NCBI RefSeq assembly: GCF_040802235.1
Contig: NC_133169.1
Span: forward strand, 46,383,034 to 46,447,033
Length of the DNA: 64,000 bases
Reading direction: 5' to 3'
Origin: Manis javanica
Taxonomy: Eukaryota > Chordata > Mammalia > Pholidota > Manidae
The position numbers were made by a program, and so were the translations under genes. The notes under the pieces are model-generated. The model was not told the DNA's origin, made no database searches, and saw only the letters and a program-made list of their open reading frames with translations. Of the stretch, positions 36,338-45,735 are shown piece after piece. Position 1 is the stretch's first letter; every line of letters starts with the position of its first letter.

Positions 36338-36669
36338 GTCTAACAGAAGCTCAAGGCGGAACTTGCCAGCAGAGGCGGAGACAGAGGCCTGACCTCCATC
36401 ATACTTCCTGATGCCCCCTTTTTGGAGAGGGGTTCTGGGCATCTACCCCTATGCAGTCAGGCATGCCTCTCAGAGGGGTCCAAGACCTCTTGCAGTGCTT
36501 TGCCTCGCATCCTCTGGCTGGCGTTGGGACCGCTTGGTACAAAGGGTTTGGACCCTTTTTCTCAACCCTCTTGCACCATGAGCTTCTTAAAGAAAGCTGT
36601 GATTAAGCATTGAGGTACTCGGGCCTGGTGCAGTGCCACATGGGCTCAGGGTGCAAGAGCTACCTCAAG
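36338..36669 (-). other. Proviral region between env and the polypurine tract, no gene
   Basis: About 330 bp without a credible frame. IAPs and simple betaretroviruses keep RNA-transport elements in the 3' part of the genome, so a structured export element is possible here. I have not shown one. Confidence 0.5.
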
Positions 36670-38445
36670 CTAAAGCCGAGCTTCCTTCTTAAGCATGTTG
36701 AGCCACACTTGGGGAGAGGCGCCAACGTCTATCGCCATTAGGGCTTGAGCAAGGATCACCTTGTCCTGCTTATGTTGGTTGCGGAGTCTACATAACAACC
36801 AGAGTAAGAGCATGAGACCTCCAAGCAGGAACACGCCCATCCCAGCCATGCCCGCCCACTCCTTGACGTGGGAGAGAGCTCTGAGGAACCAGGAAGAGAG
36901 TCCTTCCGCTACGGAGATATCTAGACGGGTGGAGTTGATGTGGATAATTTCTCGCCGCAGCTCTTCTAGTGTCCCATCGAAGTCTTGGGACCAGTTTCCT
37001 GAAAGATACTGGGACAGGTCTCGTGACAGATTAGCTGCCCGTGTAAAATTTTTATATTGAATGCTAGTGATGCAGAGGGCACGATATTTCCGCTCACATC
37101 CCAATTGGGCCATTTGCCAGAGCACCTCCATTTGTTCCTCCACGAGATCTATGCGTTGATTGAGGATCATTATTCCTCCTTTCAGTTTGCCATCAAGTGT
37201 GGACTGTTGGTCCAGGGCAGAAGCTACTGAGGCTGCAAGGTTATTGAGCTCTGTAGCCGATTTGATGGAGGTGTCTAAAGCTATACCAGCGGCGGTGGCT
37301 GCGACCGCGGTCGCGGAGATCAGGAGCACTATGGCGGCTGTAACACCGAAATCGCGCCTTTCTCGAAACAGAGTCATGGTGTTAGGGGCGTCTACGGGAA
37401 CAGGGACCCAACGGGGGATGCGGACTACCAAAGCATTGGTAAAGTTACGCGCATCCCAACACTGAGACAGAAAGCAGGTTTCATTGGAGCAGGAGTCAAA
37501 GCTACTATTGGATAAGATAAACAGAAATGGGGGGTATACGCATACTGGAGAAGGTGGAAAAAGGGAATTAGGTGACTCTGGACCTGATTTTGCTGAACAC
37601 GTGTAGTTCTCGTTGTTATGGGTCATGATCATGTTCCAGTGTGCGCGCATGTGGTTATTCTCGCACCAAAAGGTGATATTTTTTACACCGATTCCCCCAC
37701 CCTGGAGGGCGGAAAAGGGGGAGAGGTCGGTACACGAGCCATTGACTCCACACAGCATCCATTTATGGAAGGGGTTCATGCTCAGCTGCTGACGAAACTC
37801 GCCTTCGAGCACCTTTACTGGCCACCAAGCCTCATTGGCTGGCCGTCCCTCCATATCTGGGGAGATGGTAAACTCCTGCCTCTCAGTTGCCCACGTTACT
37901 ACAGTTGACTGACAGTCAGTCCAGGGCCACAGCTCTCCCTCATAGTCGCCCACACAATGGGAGGCATATTTGGGTTGACGAGGCCTGTCGGTGGAATTGT
38001 TCCTGGGAGAGTGTACAAATGTGCCATTGATCCAGAGAACCATCTGGTGGATAGTCATGTTCTTATAGGACGGGCTCCCTTCCTTATTAGGCCCTTCAAA
38101 TTTAGCTGACATAACGGGGAGGCTACTGGCCTCTAGAATTATGTCACTGAACCATCCGTATTTCCTCCGTTTCAGGGAGATACAGCCAGCTAGATTCTGA
38201 GTGGTGAAGCATAATGACCCATTAGTTACGAAGGATCGGTTTTCTCCCAGGGGAGCTACTAGGGTGTCTTTAACTAAGTAGGGCAAGTTCATACTAGTAT
38301 TGGTAGTGAAAAAGCGCGGAAAAACGGCTGCATTGAAACGGACAGGCATAGGCTTAGGAAAGGCAGACAGGATTCCCCATCTCAATACTCCCTGAGTCGG
38401 GGTCTCCAGTGTCAGGAGCAGGGTCAGGAGGTACAGCGAAGTCAT
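36670..38445 (-). CDS. env: env: betaretroviral envelope precursor, intact frame
   Basis: A 591-residue frame would yield SU and TM subunits for receptor binding and membrane fusion. Residues 1 to about 19 are a hydrophobic signal peptide. SU is cysteine-rich with many N-X-S/T sites (such as NGS, NNS, NIT and NET). A furin-type site RERR lies at 361-364, followed by an Ala-rich fusion peptide (about 365-390), a heptad-repeat region, a cysteine pair at 450 and 458, a membrane segment at about 532-554 and a cytoplasmic tail of some 37 residues. No break was found. It overlaps the end of pol by 92 bp and would be expressed from a spliced RNA. Rodent IAPs mostly lack env, so the nearest analogue is the env-bearing IAPE type. 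Function is not tested. Confidence 0.94.
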   Translation of the reverse strand: MTSLYLLTLLLTLETPTQGVLRWGILSAFPKPMPVRFNAAVFPRFFTTNTSMNLPYLVKDTLVAPLGENRSFVTNGSLCFTTQNLAGCISLKRRKYGWFSDIILEASSLPVMSAKFEGPNKEGSPSYKNMTIHQMVLWINGTFVHSPRNNSTDRPRQPKYASHCVGDYEGELWPWTDCQSTVVTWATERQEFTISPDMEGRPANEAWWPVKVLEGEFRQQLSMNPFHKWMLCGVNGSCTDLSPFSALQGGGIGVKNITFWCENNHMRAHWNMIMTHNNENYTCSAKSGPESPNSLFPPSPVCVYPPFLFILSNSSFDSCSNETCFLSQCWDARNFTNALVVRIPRWVPVPVDAPNTMTLFRERRDFGVTAAIVLLISATAVAATAAGIALDTSIKSATELNNLAASVASALDQQSTLDGKLKGGIMILNQRIDLVEEQMEVLWQMAQLGCERKYRALCITSIQYKNFTRAANLSRDLSQYLSGNWSQDFDGTLEELRREIIHINSTRLDISVAEGLSSWFLRALSHVKEWAGMAGMGVFLLGGLMLLLWLLCRLRNQHKQDKVILAQALMAIDVGASPQVWLNMLKKEARL

Positions 38446-40747
38446 CTCCTTTGTTTAGGACTTTCCTCGTTAGGCGCTCCGGGATCCAGAAGGGATTTTC
38501 TTCACCCTGGGGGAAAACACACACAGCTCCCCTGGATCTGATTATGATTGGATCCGGGCCCTTCCATTGGTTAGATAACACGTCCTTCCATTTTACTAGT
38601 TCTTGTGGGTCTTTTGGCCACTGATTATGGCGATCCGCTGCTGTATGGCCTTGAGCATCCAGATTCAAAAAATTTATAGTGAAAAGTGCTAGGGCTATGG
38701 CAGTTTTTGGTGTGGGGGGTATATCTTCAATTCCCCCTTTTTGTTTAAGTAAATAGGATTTGAGCGTGCGGTTCGCGCGTTCCACAATCCCTTGACCCTG
38801 TGGGTTGTAGGGAAGGCCAGTGATATGTTTTATCCCCATGTGATGACAAAATTGAGCAAATTTTGTAGAGGTATAGGCTGGGCCATTGTCTGTTTTCAGA
38901 ATCTGCGGTAACCCCCATGCGCTCCAAGCTTCAAGGCAGTGCTGGATGACATGGGAAGCTTTCTCTCCTGACAATGGGGAGGCAAAGATGACTCCTGAAC
39001 AAGTATCCACGGATACATGTACATATTTCAGTTTCCCAAAAGACGAAATATGCGTCACATCCATTTGCCAAACTTGTAAAGGCCTAATACCTCTGGGGTT
39101 GATCCCCACATGAGGTGTGGGAAGGAAGCTGCAGCAATGTTGGCAGCTAAGGACAATGTTCCTAGCTTCGGCCCTGGTTATGCTAAACCGCTTGCGCAGT
39201 GTTTCGGCAGTGACATGAAATTGTGTATGGAATTTTGAAGCTGCGGTGATAGGGTCTAGCAGGGGAAAAGCTATATTTCTGGTTGCGAGGTCTGCTAGGT
39301 GGTTGCCTTGGGTCATAGGCCCGGGAAGGCCTGAATGTGCTCTGATATGAGTTATATACAAAGGAGATTGCCTATGAAGTAGTGCTGATTGTATCTGTTT
39401 GAACAAAGTGGCTACTGGGCTGGACGCTTTAATTAGCCCGGCCACTTCTAGAGATTTGACTGCATTAACTACATAACAGGAGTCAGACACAATATTTAAA
39501 GGTTCAGGAAAGATTTGTAGGACCTCTAAGACTATGCGACATTCCACTATTTGTGGAGTGTCAGGCGTGTAGCCTTTTGTCACAACTTTGCCATCATGGA
39601 CATAGGCACCTGTGCCTGTCTTAGACCCGTCCGTGTAAACTGTTTTTCCATGAGGCAGCGGGGTTAGGCTAGTGACCCGAGGAAATACTAGGAGATGATT
39701 TTTGGCGAAGTTGATGAGGGGATGTTTAGGGAAATGATTATCAAAGGTTCCTGAGAAACTGTAAGCAAGTATGGCCCAATCATCGTTCATAGCACATAAT
39801 ACTTGTATCTGTTCTACGCTGTAAGGGGTTATAATTTTAGCTGGAGCCTCTCCAAAATGTGTCATGGAGGTTTTTACTCCTCTCAAAGCAAGTTTGGCCA
39901 CGGCTGCTGGATAGTACTCTATTGTCCTAGCCTGAGAGGCTTGGGGATGAATCCAGATCAGTGGGCCGTGCTGCCATAAGACTGCTGTTGGCAGCTCTGG
40001 GGTGGGAAGGACACACAACTCAAAGGGTTCATTCGATTGCACTCTATTTAATTGTGCTGTCATCAAAGCCTGTTCTACTTTGCGAATGGCTTGTAATGCC
40101 TCAGGTGTGAGGGAGCGCGGTGACGTTAGTTGTGGGTCTCCTTCTAGGGTTTTAAATAGTGGAGTCAATTCAGTGGTGGGTATCTTTAAGTATGGGCGCA
40201 ACCAATTAATATCCCCTAGGAGTTTTTGGAAGTCATTCAAATTTCGCAATTGATTATGTCTTATCTCAAGCTTTTGGGGGCAAATTACATCTGTGTAAAT
40301 GGTTGCTCCTAGGAATTTGCTAACACTAGATTTTTGGACCTTCTCGCTTGCTATATTCAGTCTCCAATTTTCTAAGGATCTAGTGAGATCTATATATGCT
40401 TCTTCTATTTCCGCTGGTTGTGGGGAGCAAAGAAGGATGTCATCCATGTAATGGATGATCTTTAGCGTGGGATAGGTCTTACGAATTGGGTCTAGCGCTC
40501 GCTGAACGTACAGTTGACATATGGTGGGGCTATTTGCCATTCCTTGAGGGAGGACCTTCCACTGAAATCTGGCATCGGGTTGTTCATGGTTAATAGCTGG
40601 CAAAGTAAAAGCAAATCTTTCCCTGTCCTTGGAGCTTAGAGGTATAGAAAAGAAACAATCTTTAATATCTATTATGAGCACTTTCCATTCTTTGGGTAAG
40701 GCAGAGAGGAGTGGCAGTCCCCGTTGTACGGGTCCAAGCATTCTCAT
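38354..40747 (-). CDS. pol: pol: reverse transcriptase (main part), RNase H and integrase
   Basis: A 797-residue open segment begins just after a frameshift inside RT. RT catalytic residues are present: the first Asp in IIDIKD (D27) and YMDD at 100-103, with LPQGMANSP at 66-74. RNase H follows with YTDGS (D373), E402, D422 and D486. Integrase has the zinc residues H507, H511, C535 and C538, and a D563-D620-E656 triad with exact DX35E spacing. The C-terminal tail overlaps env by 92 bp in another frame. The only defect is upstream, where the N-terminal RT piece is in a different frame. Family assignment is secure from motif order. Confidence 0.94.
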   Translation of the reverse strand: MRMLGPVQRGLPLLSALPKEWKVLIIDIKDCFFSIPLSSKDRERFAFTLPAINHEQPDARFQWKVLPQGMANSPTICQLYVQRALDPIRKTYPTLKIIHYMDDILLCSPQPAEIEEAYIDLTRSLENWRLNIASEKVQKSSVSKFLGATIYTDVICPQKLEIRHNQLRNLNDFQKLLGDINWLRPYLKIPTTELTPLFKTLEGDPQLTSPRSLTPEALQAIRKVEQALMTAQLNRVQSNEPFELCVLPTPELPTAVLWQHGPLIWIHPQASQARTIEYYPAAVAKLALRGVKTSMTHFGEAPAKIITPYSVEQIQVLCAMNDDWAILAYSFSGTFDNHFPKHPLINFAKNHLLVFPRVTSLTPLPHGKTVYTDGSKTGTGAYVHDGKVVTKGYTPDTPQIVECRIVLEVLQIFPEPLNIVSDSCYVVNAVKSLEVAGLIKASSPVATLFKQIQSALLHRQSPLYITHIRAHSGLPGPMTQGNHLADLATRNIAFPLLDPITAASKFHTQFHVTAETLRKRFSITRAEARNIVLSCQHCCSFLPTPHVGINPRGIRPLQVWQMDVTHISSFGKLKYVHVSVDTCSGVIFASPLSGEKASHVIQHCLEAWSAWGLPQILKTDNGPAYTSTKFAQFCHHMGIKHITGLPYNPQGQGIVERANRTLKSYLLKQKGGIEDIPPTPKTAIALALFTINFLNLDAQGHTAADRHNQWPKDPQELVKWKDVLSNQWKGPDPIIIRSRGAVCVFPQGEENPFWIPERLTRKVLNKGDDFAVPPDPAPDTGDPDSGSIEMGNPVCLS

Positions 40748-40995
40748 TTGACATTTACTGCTCTCAGATCATGAAGCAACCTCCATGATCCTGACTTTTT
40801 CCTGATTACAAATATGGGTGTGTTCCATGGGGACACAGAGGGTTCTAGGTGTCCCACTTGGAGCTGCTCTTGCACTAAGCAATGAGCTGCTTCTAATTTT
40901 TCAGAGGATAGGGGCCACTGAGGAACCCATACGGCCTCCTCTGTGAGCCAAGGTATGGGCATGGCATCTTCAATGGCCCCTATGAAAAACCCAGG
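40744..40995 (-). pseudogene. pol: pol N-terminal RT segment, separated by a frameshift
   Basis: This frame holds the fingers region of RT ([34 protein letters not shown]) and ends at TGA 40744-40746. The conserved RT sequence continues immediately in the frame that opens at 40747, so a net one-base change near 40750 breaks pol. The frame is open upstream into the end of the protease, where the slippery site at 40986-40992 would deliver ribosomes. Given identical LTRs, this is a recent mutation, a change made during copying, or a sequencing error. Confidence 0.88.
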
Positions 40996-41894
40996 CCGTG
41001 ACGGTCATTCTTTACTTTGGGCAGGATGGGCTCTATGTGTCCCTGTTGGTGTTTCCCCAGCCCCTTGCCAGGGATGTATCCCATGTCCATCATCATGCCT
41101 TGGGCGGGGGTGGAGTATTCATTAATGAGTTTGAGGCCTAAGTCTCTCATGACATCCCTCCCCCATAAATTGACCGGTAGAGGGAGTACATAAGGGGTGA
41201 CTGTACCCTCTTGTCCTTCAGGGGCTCGCCATTTCAATGGTTTGGCACTAATTGAAGGGCTTGACTCATATCCTAAACCTTGTAATGAATGTGAGGATTG
41301 GGTCACAGGCCACTTGGAGGGCCACCAGGTTGCAGAGATAATACTTTTATCTGCTCCAGTGTCTAGGATTCCCTCAAAGCTCTTTCCCTCTATTTGAAGA
41401 GTTAATTTTGGTCTGTCTGCTAAATCTAATACTATGAAGGCTGAATCCCAGTCAGAGGAGCCGAAGCCCCTTTCTCCCCTCTCCGTGTTGGTAGCAGGAT
41501 AATTGGCGTGGAGACTAGGTAAAACTAAGAGCTGGGCTATGCGGTCTCCCGGGGATATAGGATAGATTCCTCTGGGAGCCGAACACATGATTTTTACCTG
41601 TCCTTCATAATCTTGATCTATGACTCCGGGATGAACTACCAGGCCTTTCAATGCAGCAGAAGAGCGCCCTAGGAGTAACCCAATGGTATTTGGTGGTAGG
41701 GGGCCTTTAAAGTCTGAAGGGATAGGCTGAACTCCCATCTGTGGAGTCAACACTATTCTGGTGGTGGCACGGATGTCCAATCCCGCGGAACCTGAAGTGG
41801 CTCTCCTTGGGGGGCCTGGTTGTTCCCGAATGACACTTGCGTGCTGGTTGCCCCATATATTTGCGGGCCCTGGTGACGGGGGCCCCTCTGGGCG
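40980..41894 (-). CDS. pro: pro: dUTPase-aspartic protease fusion with G-patch
   Basis: Entered from gag by -1 frameshift; the frame is open from the slippery site at 41894-41900. Numbering from 41780 (266 residues), a dUTPase domain fills about 1-115 with [28 protein letters not shown] and the C-terminal [10 protein letters not shown] motif, so all usual motifs seem present. The retropepsin has its catalytic DTG at 140-142 and LWGRDVM at 205-211. A glycine-rich G-patch ([15 protein letters not shown], about 233-247) follows, as in betaretroviral proteases. The protease cuts Gag and Pol; dUTPase limits uracil incorporation. No break found. Confidence 0.94.
   Translation of the reverse strand, partial: RPEGPPSPGPANIWGNQHASVIREQPGPPRRATSGSAGLDIRATTRIVLTPQMGVQPIPSDFKGPLPPNTIGLLLGRSSAALKGLVVHPGVIDQDYEGQVKIMCSAPRGIYPISPGDRIAQLLVLPSLHANYPATNTERGERGFGSSDWDSAFIVLDLADRPKLTLQIEGKSFEGILDTGADKSIISATWWPSKWPVTQSSHSLQGLGYESSPSISAKPLKWRAPEGQEGTVTPYVLPLPVNLWGRDVMRDLGLKLINEYSTPAQGMMMDMGYIPGKGLGKHQQGHIEPILPKVKNDRHGLGFS
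40986..40992 (-). promoter_or_regulatory. pro-pol -1 frameshift heptamer GGGTTTT
   Basis: The heptamer fits X-XXY-YYZ in the protease frame, three codons before its stop at 40980, and the -1 frame runs into RT. It was identified by position and pattern; no downstream pseudoknot was modelled. Confidence 0.75.
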
Positions 41895-43510
41895 TTTTTT
41901 GGCAGTTCTAAGGGTTTCCCTTCTATATCTTTAATAGACCGGCACTCATTAGCCCAATGCCTGCCTTTCTTACACTTAGGGCACAACTCAGGGGTCTTTT
42001 GGGTTGTTTGTTCTGAAGCTGGGCTCCTACACTCTCTCTTTATATGTCCTAATTTCCCGCATTGAAAGCATTTGATACTTCTGTTAGTGATCCTGGCTTG
42101 TTTGTGGCTCTGTAATATGGCCGCGGCTAGGCCCGCATTGGTGAGTGGCCCTCCTATTTCTCTACAGGCTTTCAACCAGGCATGTATCCCTTTTTGTTTC
42201 CAGGGTGTTATCGCCTGTCTGCATTCCTTGGTACATTGTTCAAATACTAATTGCTCCACTAGGGGCATTGCTTGTTCCTGATCTCCAAATATTCTGCCTG
42301 CGGCCTCCATCATACGAGCGACAAAGTCAGAAAATGGCTCGCTCAGCCCCTGAATAATTTTTGTCAAATTGCCTGATACTTCTCCTTTGTTGGTGAGGGC
42401 TTTCCATGCCTTGGCGGCGCACGTGTTTATTTGTGCATATACCTGTAAGGGGAAGGCGGTCTGGTCGGCTACCCACTGTCCTTGGCCCGTCAGCATATCA
42501 TATGACCATGCAGGCTGTCCTTCGGCCGCGTTTGCGCGTGCCTGGGTCATGCTGATATCATGCCACAATGCCTTCCATTCTATGTATTGCCCCATACTAG
42601 AAAGGCATGCCTTAGTTACATATTGCCAGTCTGCGGGTGTCATGGCTGTCTCTGTTAATCTCTCAACTTGTGCTATGGTATAGTTAGCACTGACTCCATA
42701 AGCCCGAACGGATTCTGCTAACTCCTTAACTTGTTTATGGCTCAGGGGCTGGTGAGAGCGTACACCGTTATCCTCAAATACAGGAAACATTTGTCTAATT
42801 GCCTGAAGAGTATCTGGGTGGCAAAAGGAGAGTGCGCCACTCACGTAAGGTGGCGGGGCAAAGGGCGTCGGGGGACACCCTGCTTTCATTTTTTCCTTGG
42901 TCCGCTTTTCAACTTTGCTGGTTCCCTTACTTCTACACTCTGCGGTTTTATTTTCTTCCCCTTCCTCTGCGGACGTTAATTCCTCCTCAGATTCCCTATT
43001 GGAGAGTTGGAGGTCCCTCAACTCTTTCCAGGGGTATTTACTATTTTCTCCGAGGCGATCGTCACTCGCTTCTCGGGGCTCTTTCGCTTTTGCCCTAGGT
43101 GGGCTTTCTCCCTCACTCTGAGGTTTCTTTACCTTCGTTTTTGTGGCCTTTTTTCGGCCGCGCGCGCTCTCTGTTTCCCGTTCCGTTTCTGACATGCTCT
43201 CTTGGATATCTGTCAATGCTCTCTGACCTTCTTTTATTACCTTTTCACATCTCTCATCTTGCAGACAAGCTCTAATCAGTTTCCAGAGGGGCCTGGTGCC
43301 TCCCCTCAGGCTACCCTCCTCCTCCTCTCTATCAAGATCTTTCCCCAGTTTGTCCCAGCTCGGGATTGAGAGGGACCCTGAACAAATGAACCAGGGGGCC
43401 ACACGGTCTATCTCCTTCACAAAAGATCCTAAGACTTTGCTGGAGACCTTCAAGTTTCGCTCTTTGAGAGCTGTCTGCAGCGCCGTGACTAATGACGGTG
43501 CATTCCCCAT
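41753..43510 (-). CDS. gag: gag: matrix-capsid-nucleocapsid polyprotein, intact
   Basis: A 585-residue frame starts at ATG 43508-43510, about 150 bp inside the primer site. MGNAPS is a likely N-myristoylation signal for membrane targeting. Residues 60-210 are highly charged and low in complexity. A PPPY late-domain motif lies at 219-222, just before the capsid. The major homology region is at about 386-410 (QGLSEPFSDFVARM). The nucleocapsid has two CCHC knuckles, CFQCGKLGHIKREC (481-494) and CPKCKKGRHWANEC (510-523). The frame is unbroken. Having PPPY and a myristoylation site, it resembles a budding-competent betaretroviral Gag; rodent IAP Gag targets the ER instead, so the destination is open. 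Confidence 0.95.
   Translation of the reverse strand: MGNAPSLVTALQTALKERNLKVSSKVLGSFVKEIDRVAPWFICSGSLSIPSWDKLGKDLDREEEEGSLRGGTRPLWKLIRACLQDERCEKVIKEGQRALTDIQESMSETERETESARGRKKATKTKVKKPQSEGESPPRAKAKEPREASDDRLGENSKYPWKELRDLQLSNRESEEELTSAEEGEENKTAECRSKGTSKVEKRTKEKMKAGCPPTPFAPPPYVSGALSFCHPDTLQAIRQMFPVFEDNGVRSHQPLSHKQVKELAESVRAYGVSANYTIAQVERLTETAMTPADWQYVTKACLSSMGQYIEWKALWHDISMTQARANAAEGQPAWSYDMLTGQGQWVADQTAFPLQVYAQINTCAAKAWKALTNKGEVSGNLTKIIQGLSEPFSDFVARMMEAAGRIFGDQEQAMPLVEQLVFEQCTKECRQAITPWKQKGIHAWLKACREIGGPLTNAGLAAAILQSHKQARITNRSIKCFQCGKLGHIKRECRSPASEQTTQKTPELCPKCKKGRHWANECRSIKDIEGKPLELPKNAQRGPRHQGPQIYGATSTQVSFGNNQAPQGEPLQVPRDWTSVPPPE
41894..41900 (-). promoter_or_regulatory. gag-pro -1 frameshift heptamer AAAAAAC
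   Basis: On the minus strand A-AAA-AAC is in the right register within gag, and the -1 frame is open from here through dUTPase. The same heptamer is the known gag-pro site of betaretroviruses. Confidence 0.85.
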
Positions 43511-43660
43511 GGTGCCTCCTTATTTACAGAGAACCATCAACCATTATCCTAAAAAGCAGGGGCCTCTCGGAACTTACCCCTCCGGGCTTTCTTCTGACCT
43601 GCAGTTCTGAATCCTCTCCAGATGTCTGAAGGGTCCTCCCTGTGCCGGTGATGTTCTGGT

Positions 43661-43678
43661 TCCCGGGTTTCGGCACCA
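43661..43678 (-). promoter_or_regulatory. Primer-binding site matching tRNA-Phe
   Basis: Two bases inside the 5' LTR, the minus strand reads TGGTGCCGAAACCCGGGA. This is complementary to the 3' end of vertebrate tRNA-Phe(GAA) ending in CCA, as I recall it. IAPs also prime with tRNA-Phe; most betaretroviruses use tRNA-Lys. Confidence 0.88.
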
Positions 43679-43680
43679 CT

Positions 43681-44014
43681 TGTCGCGCGCCCCGTCCTCG
43701 CCGGCAAGAACAGCACGCAACAACAGCAGGATTCTTCTGCAGAAAGCTTTATTCTTCAGCTCTTTGTGAAACAAATGAGTTGGGCAGGACCCAGAGGGGA
43801 AGGAGAGGCTTGCTTATATAGTTCTCATGCTCTGACCTGGTTGGTGCGGCTCCATATGCCTTATTAGCATAACCATTTGGTGGGTCTCATTGGTCCTTAT
43901 GCCAAGGCGCAATTAGCATGTAGTTTAGTGGTGTGGGATGATTTGTCATTAGGAAGTTCGGGGCCTTCCGGCTGCCCTGCATGGGGCGCTATTTTCTGAG
44001 CACGGCTGCCAACA
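43681..44014 (-). repeat. 5' LTR of the provirus (334 bp), promoter copy
   Basis: Identical by eye to 35990-36323. On the minus strand the TATA box is at 43814-43820 and AATAAA at 43748-43753. U3 is CpG-poor, while U5 is GC/CpG-rich (GGGGCGCGCGACA). Transcription would run leftward from here. Confidence 0.96.
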
Positions 44015-44020
44015 TTAGTT

Positions 44021-44324
44021 CATTCATATCATGAACCATTCCACATTCACTTACACTGATATTTAAGTTGTGCTCAGCCTTGGCAACATGAATTATCTTA
44101 TGTTTGAAATATTTAATTCTTTCATAAGTGCATTTATGAAAGGAAGTCATTCATCTGTAATCCTAATGCTTCTCACCTCTTGTGACTTTCTGTAGCAAAA
44201 TGGGGTTTCTCTCTCAAAATAGAAAACACCAATTATTTTTTTCAGGAAGTTAGTACTTCATGAAAAATTCATAATGGGACTAAAAATTTGAAAACTAAGT
44301 AAACAGCTCTCATTTCTTTAATCA
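44021..44324. other. No gene recognised; right flank of the provirus
   Basis: Continues the host sequence that stops at 35989, without recognisable features. Confidence 0.55.
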
Positions 44325-45735
44325 TCATGCATGAGCTGGTGGATGTGGGCTCCCAGTTTCAGCAGAAATCCTTGGAGTCCATGTCAGCCTGGGATGGCTG
44401 CACCTTTGGGATGTAGGGATGGGTTGGATTATTTTGTCTGGGTTAGAAATGGGAAAGCTGGCTTCCCTGACAGCTCATCGTGCCCTGCAGTAGTGATTAC
44501 ACAATGCATGTGAGACCTCAGGAACCACTACTATGTCCTTGACGGTCTGATGGCTGTACTTCGCCTTGTGTGGCCTGATCAGGATGATTCACCATCTTCC
44601 TCCGTGAGATGGCGAACGTATGCCAAGCTCCCACAGGTGTTACAGGAGTTGGACATGAAAAATGCCATTGATAACCCAGGACATCATGACCTGGATGAGT
44701 AGCTATTTACCTCCAACACAGACATGCTGTCTGTAAATCATCCCAGAAAACAAACAAAACAAACACCATACTGCTCTTTGTGCTTGCCCTTCAGGCACTC
44801 TGCCAAACCTTGTATCAAAAGCCGTCGGTCCAGATCCCCGCCTTAATCAGATCCTGAGCTCTACTTGTCTTCTAATTGGCCAGAACTGCAGCATCCTCTC
44901 TTTTCAGATAGACAGCTACACTGACAAATGAATCATTTAAATGGAACTAATGTGTATAATCATTTGAGATGCCTACCTGTTCATATCGTTTTTGTTTAGA
45001 GTATGAAGTCCACATGAACATGTGACTTTATAACTAGTCTCCCCTATGTGGACACCTGCTGCTGCCTGTTGGAGATGGCAGCCTGCAGCCACATCACACC
45101 ACTCAAAAATCCCCTTTCCCCCAGCAGGGCCCCCTTCCCTACCTTGTCCAGTATGTGAACTCCTGCTTCCATTTTAATTATCCTCTTAAGAGCATCCTGT
45201 TGTGTAAAAGGTCAGTTCAGGACAGATGCATTTTTGCAGTGTGCTTCTATTTTAGTTCACCTACACTTGTATTTTAGCATCCATCATCCATCATCATCAT
45301 ATTTCAAGTTCTTACATTTCATGAATGTGGCAGCCTTGATGGTGTGGCTGTGTCTTTGTATCCATAATTCAGGTGAGAAGGTCACACACTGCATCAATCA
45401 CTTCACTGTTCTTCAGCTTCTTTCTCGGACTCACTACTGTGGTCACAGAAGTTCTTCCCAGAAGTGAAGATAACGTATGCTTTAGAGCTCCATGATATCA
45501 AAAGTTCACGCGTCACCATGTAGTTCTTTGAAATGTATTTTTTACAAAAATCTGTGTACAGCAATTCGATAGTCATTAGAATCTATACATCATTTTCTTC
45601 TTGAAGACCTCTAGTAAATGGGATCCACGTCAATTTATCAGTGATTTATCCCAGTGCTTAACAGAGAGCAGTTATTTAGTAATTGTAATAAATGTGCTCT
45701 CAAAGCATTTTTATGCTCCTCAATAAAATCAAAAG
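44325..45735 (+). pseudogene. Candidate processed pseudogene, parent unknown
   Basis: The text looks like the end of a coding region plus 3'UTR. From about 44517 a frame reads DLRNHYYVLDGLMAVLRLVW and then SSSVRWRTYAKLPQVLQELD before a stop at about 44700. Upstream, another frame reads HELVDVGSQFQQKSLESM and stops. A long tail follows, with AATAAA near 45721 and an A-rich stretch. I do not recognise the protein. Frame breaks and the absence of introns suggest a decayed retrocopy; it could also be unrelated conserved non-coding DNA. Confidence 0.35.

Larger units (their letters stand above)
35990..44014 (-). mobile_element. Young IAP-like betaretroviral provirus with gag-pro-pol-env
   Basis: This 8.0-kb minus-strand provirus has two 334-bp LTRs, a tRNA-Phe primer site, a polypurine tract, and gag, dUTPase-protease, pol and env in order. 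The LTRs showed no difference in my base-by-base reading, so integration was recent in evolutionary terms. The tRNA-Phe primer, LTR length of about 330-340 bp, the LTR start TGTTGGCAGCCG and AATAAAGCTTT near R all recall rodent intracisternal A-particles; env and the dUTPase-protease fusion fit betaretroviruses. Only one disabling lesion was found by eye: a pol frameshift near 40750. Confidence 0.96.

Noticed and set aside
36206-36442. 78-codon minus-strand frame crossing the polypurine tract into U3, considered as a sag-like LTR gene
   Set aside because: Short, no signal or membrane pattern, and not comparable to the long LTR frame of MMTV.
42072-43192. Several plus-strand frames of 60-104 codons
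   Set aside because: Antisense shadows of gag.
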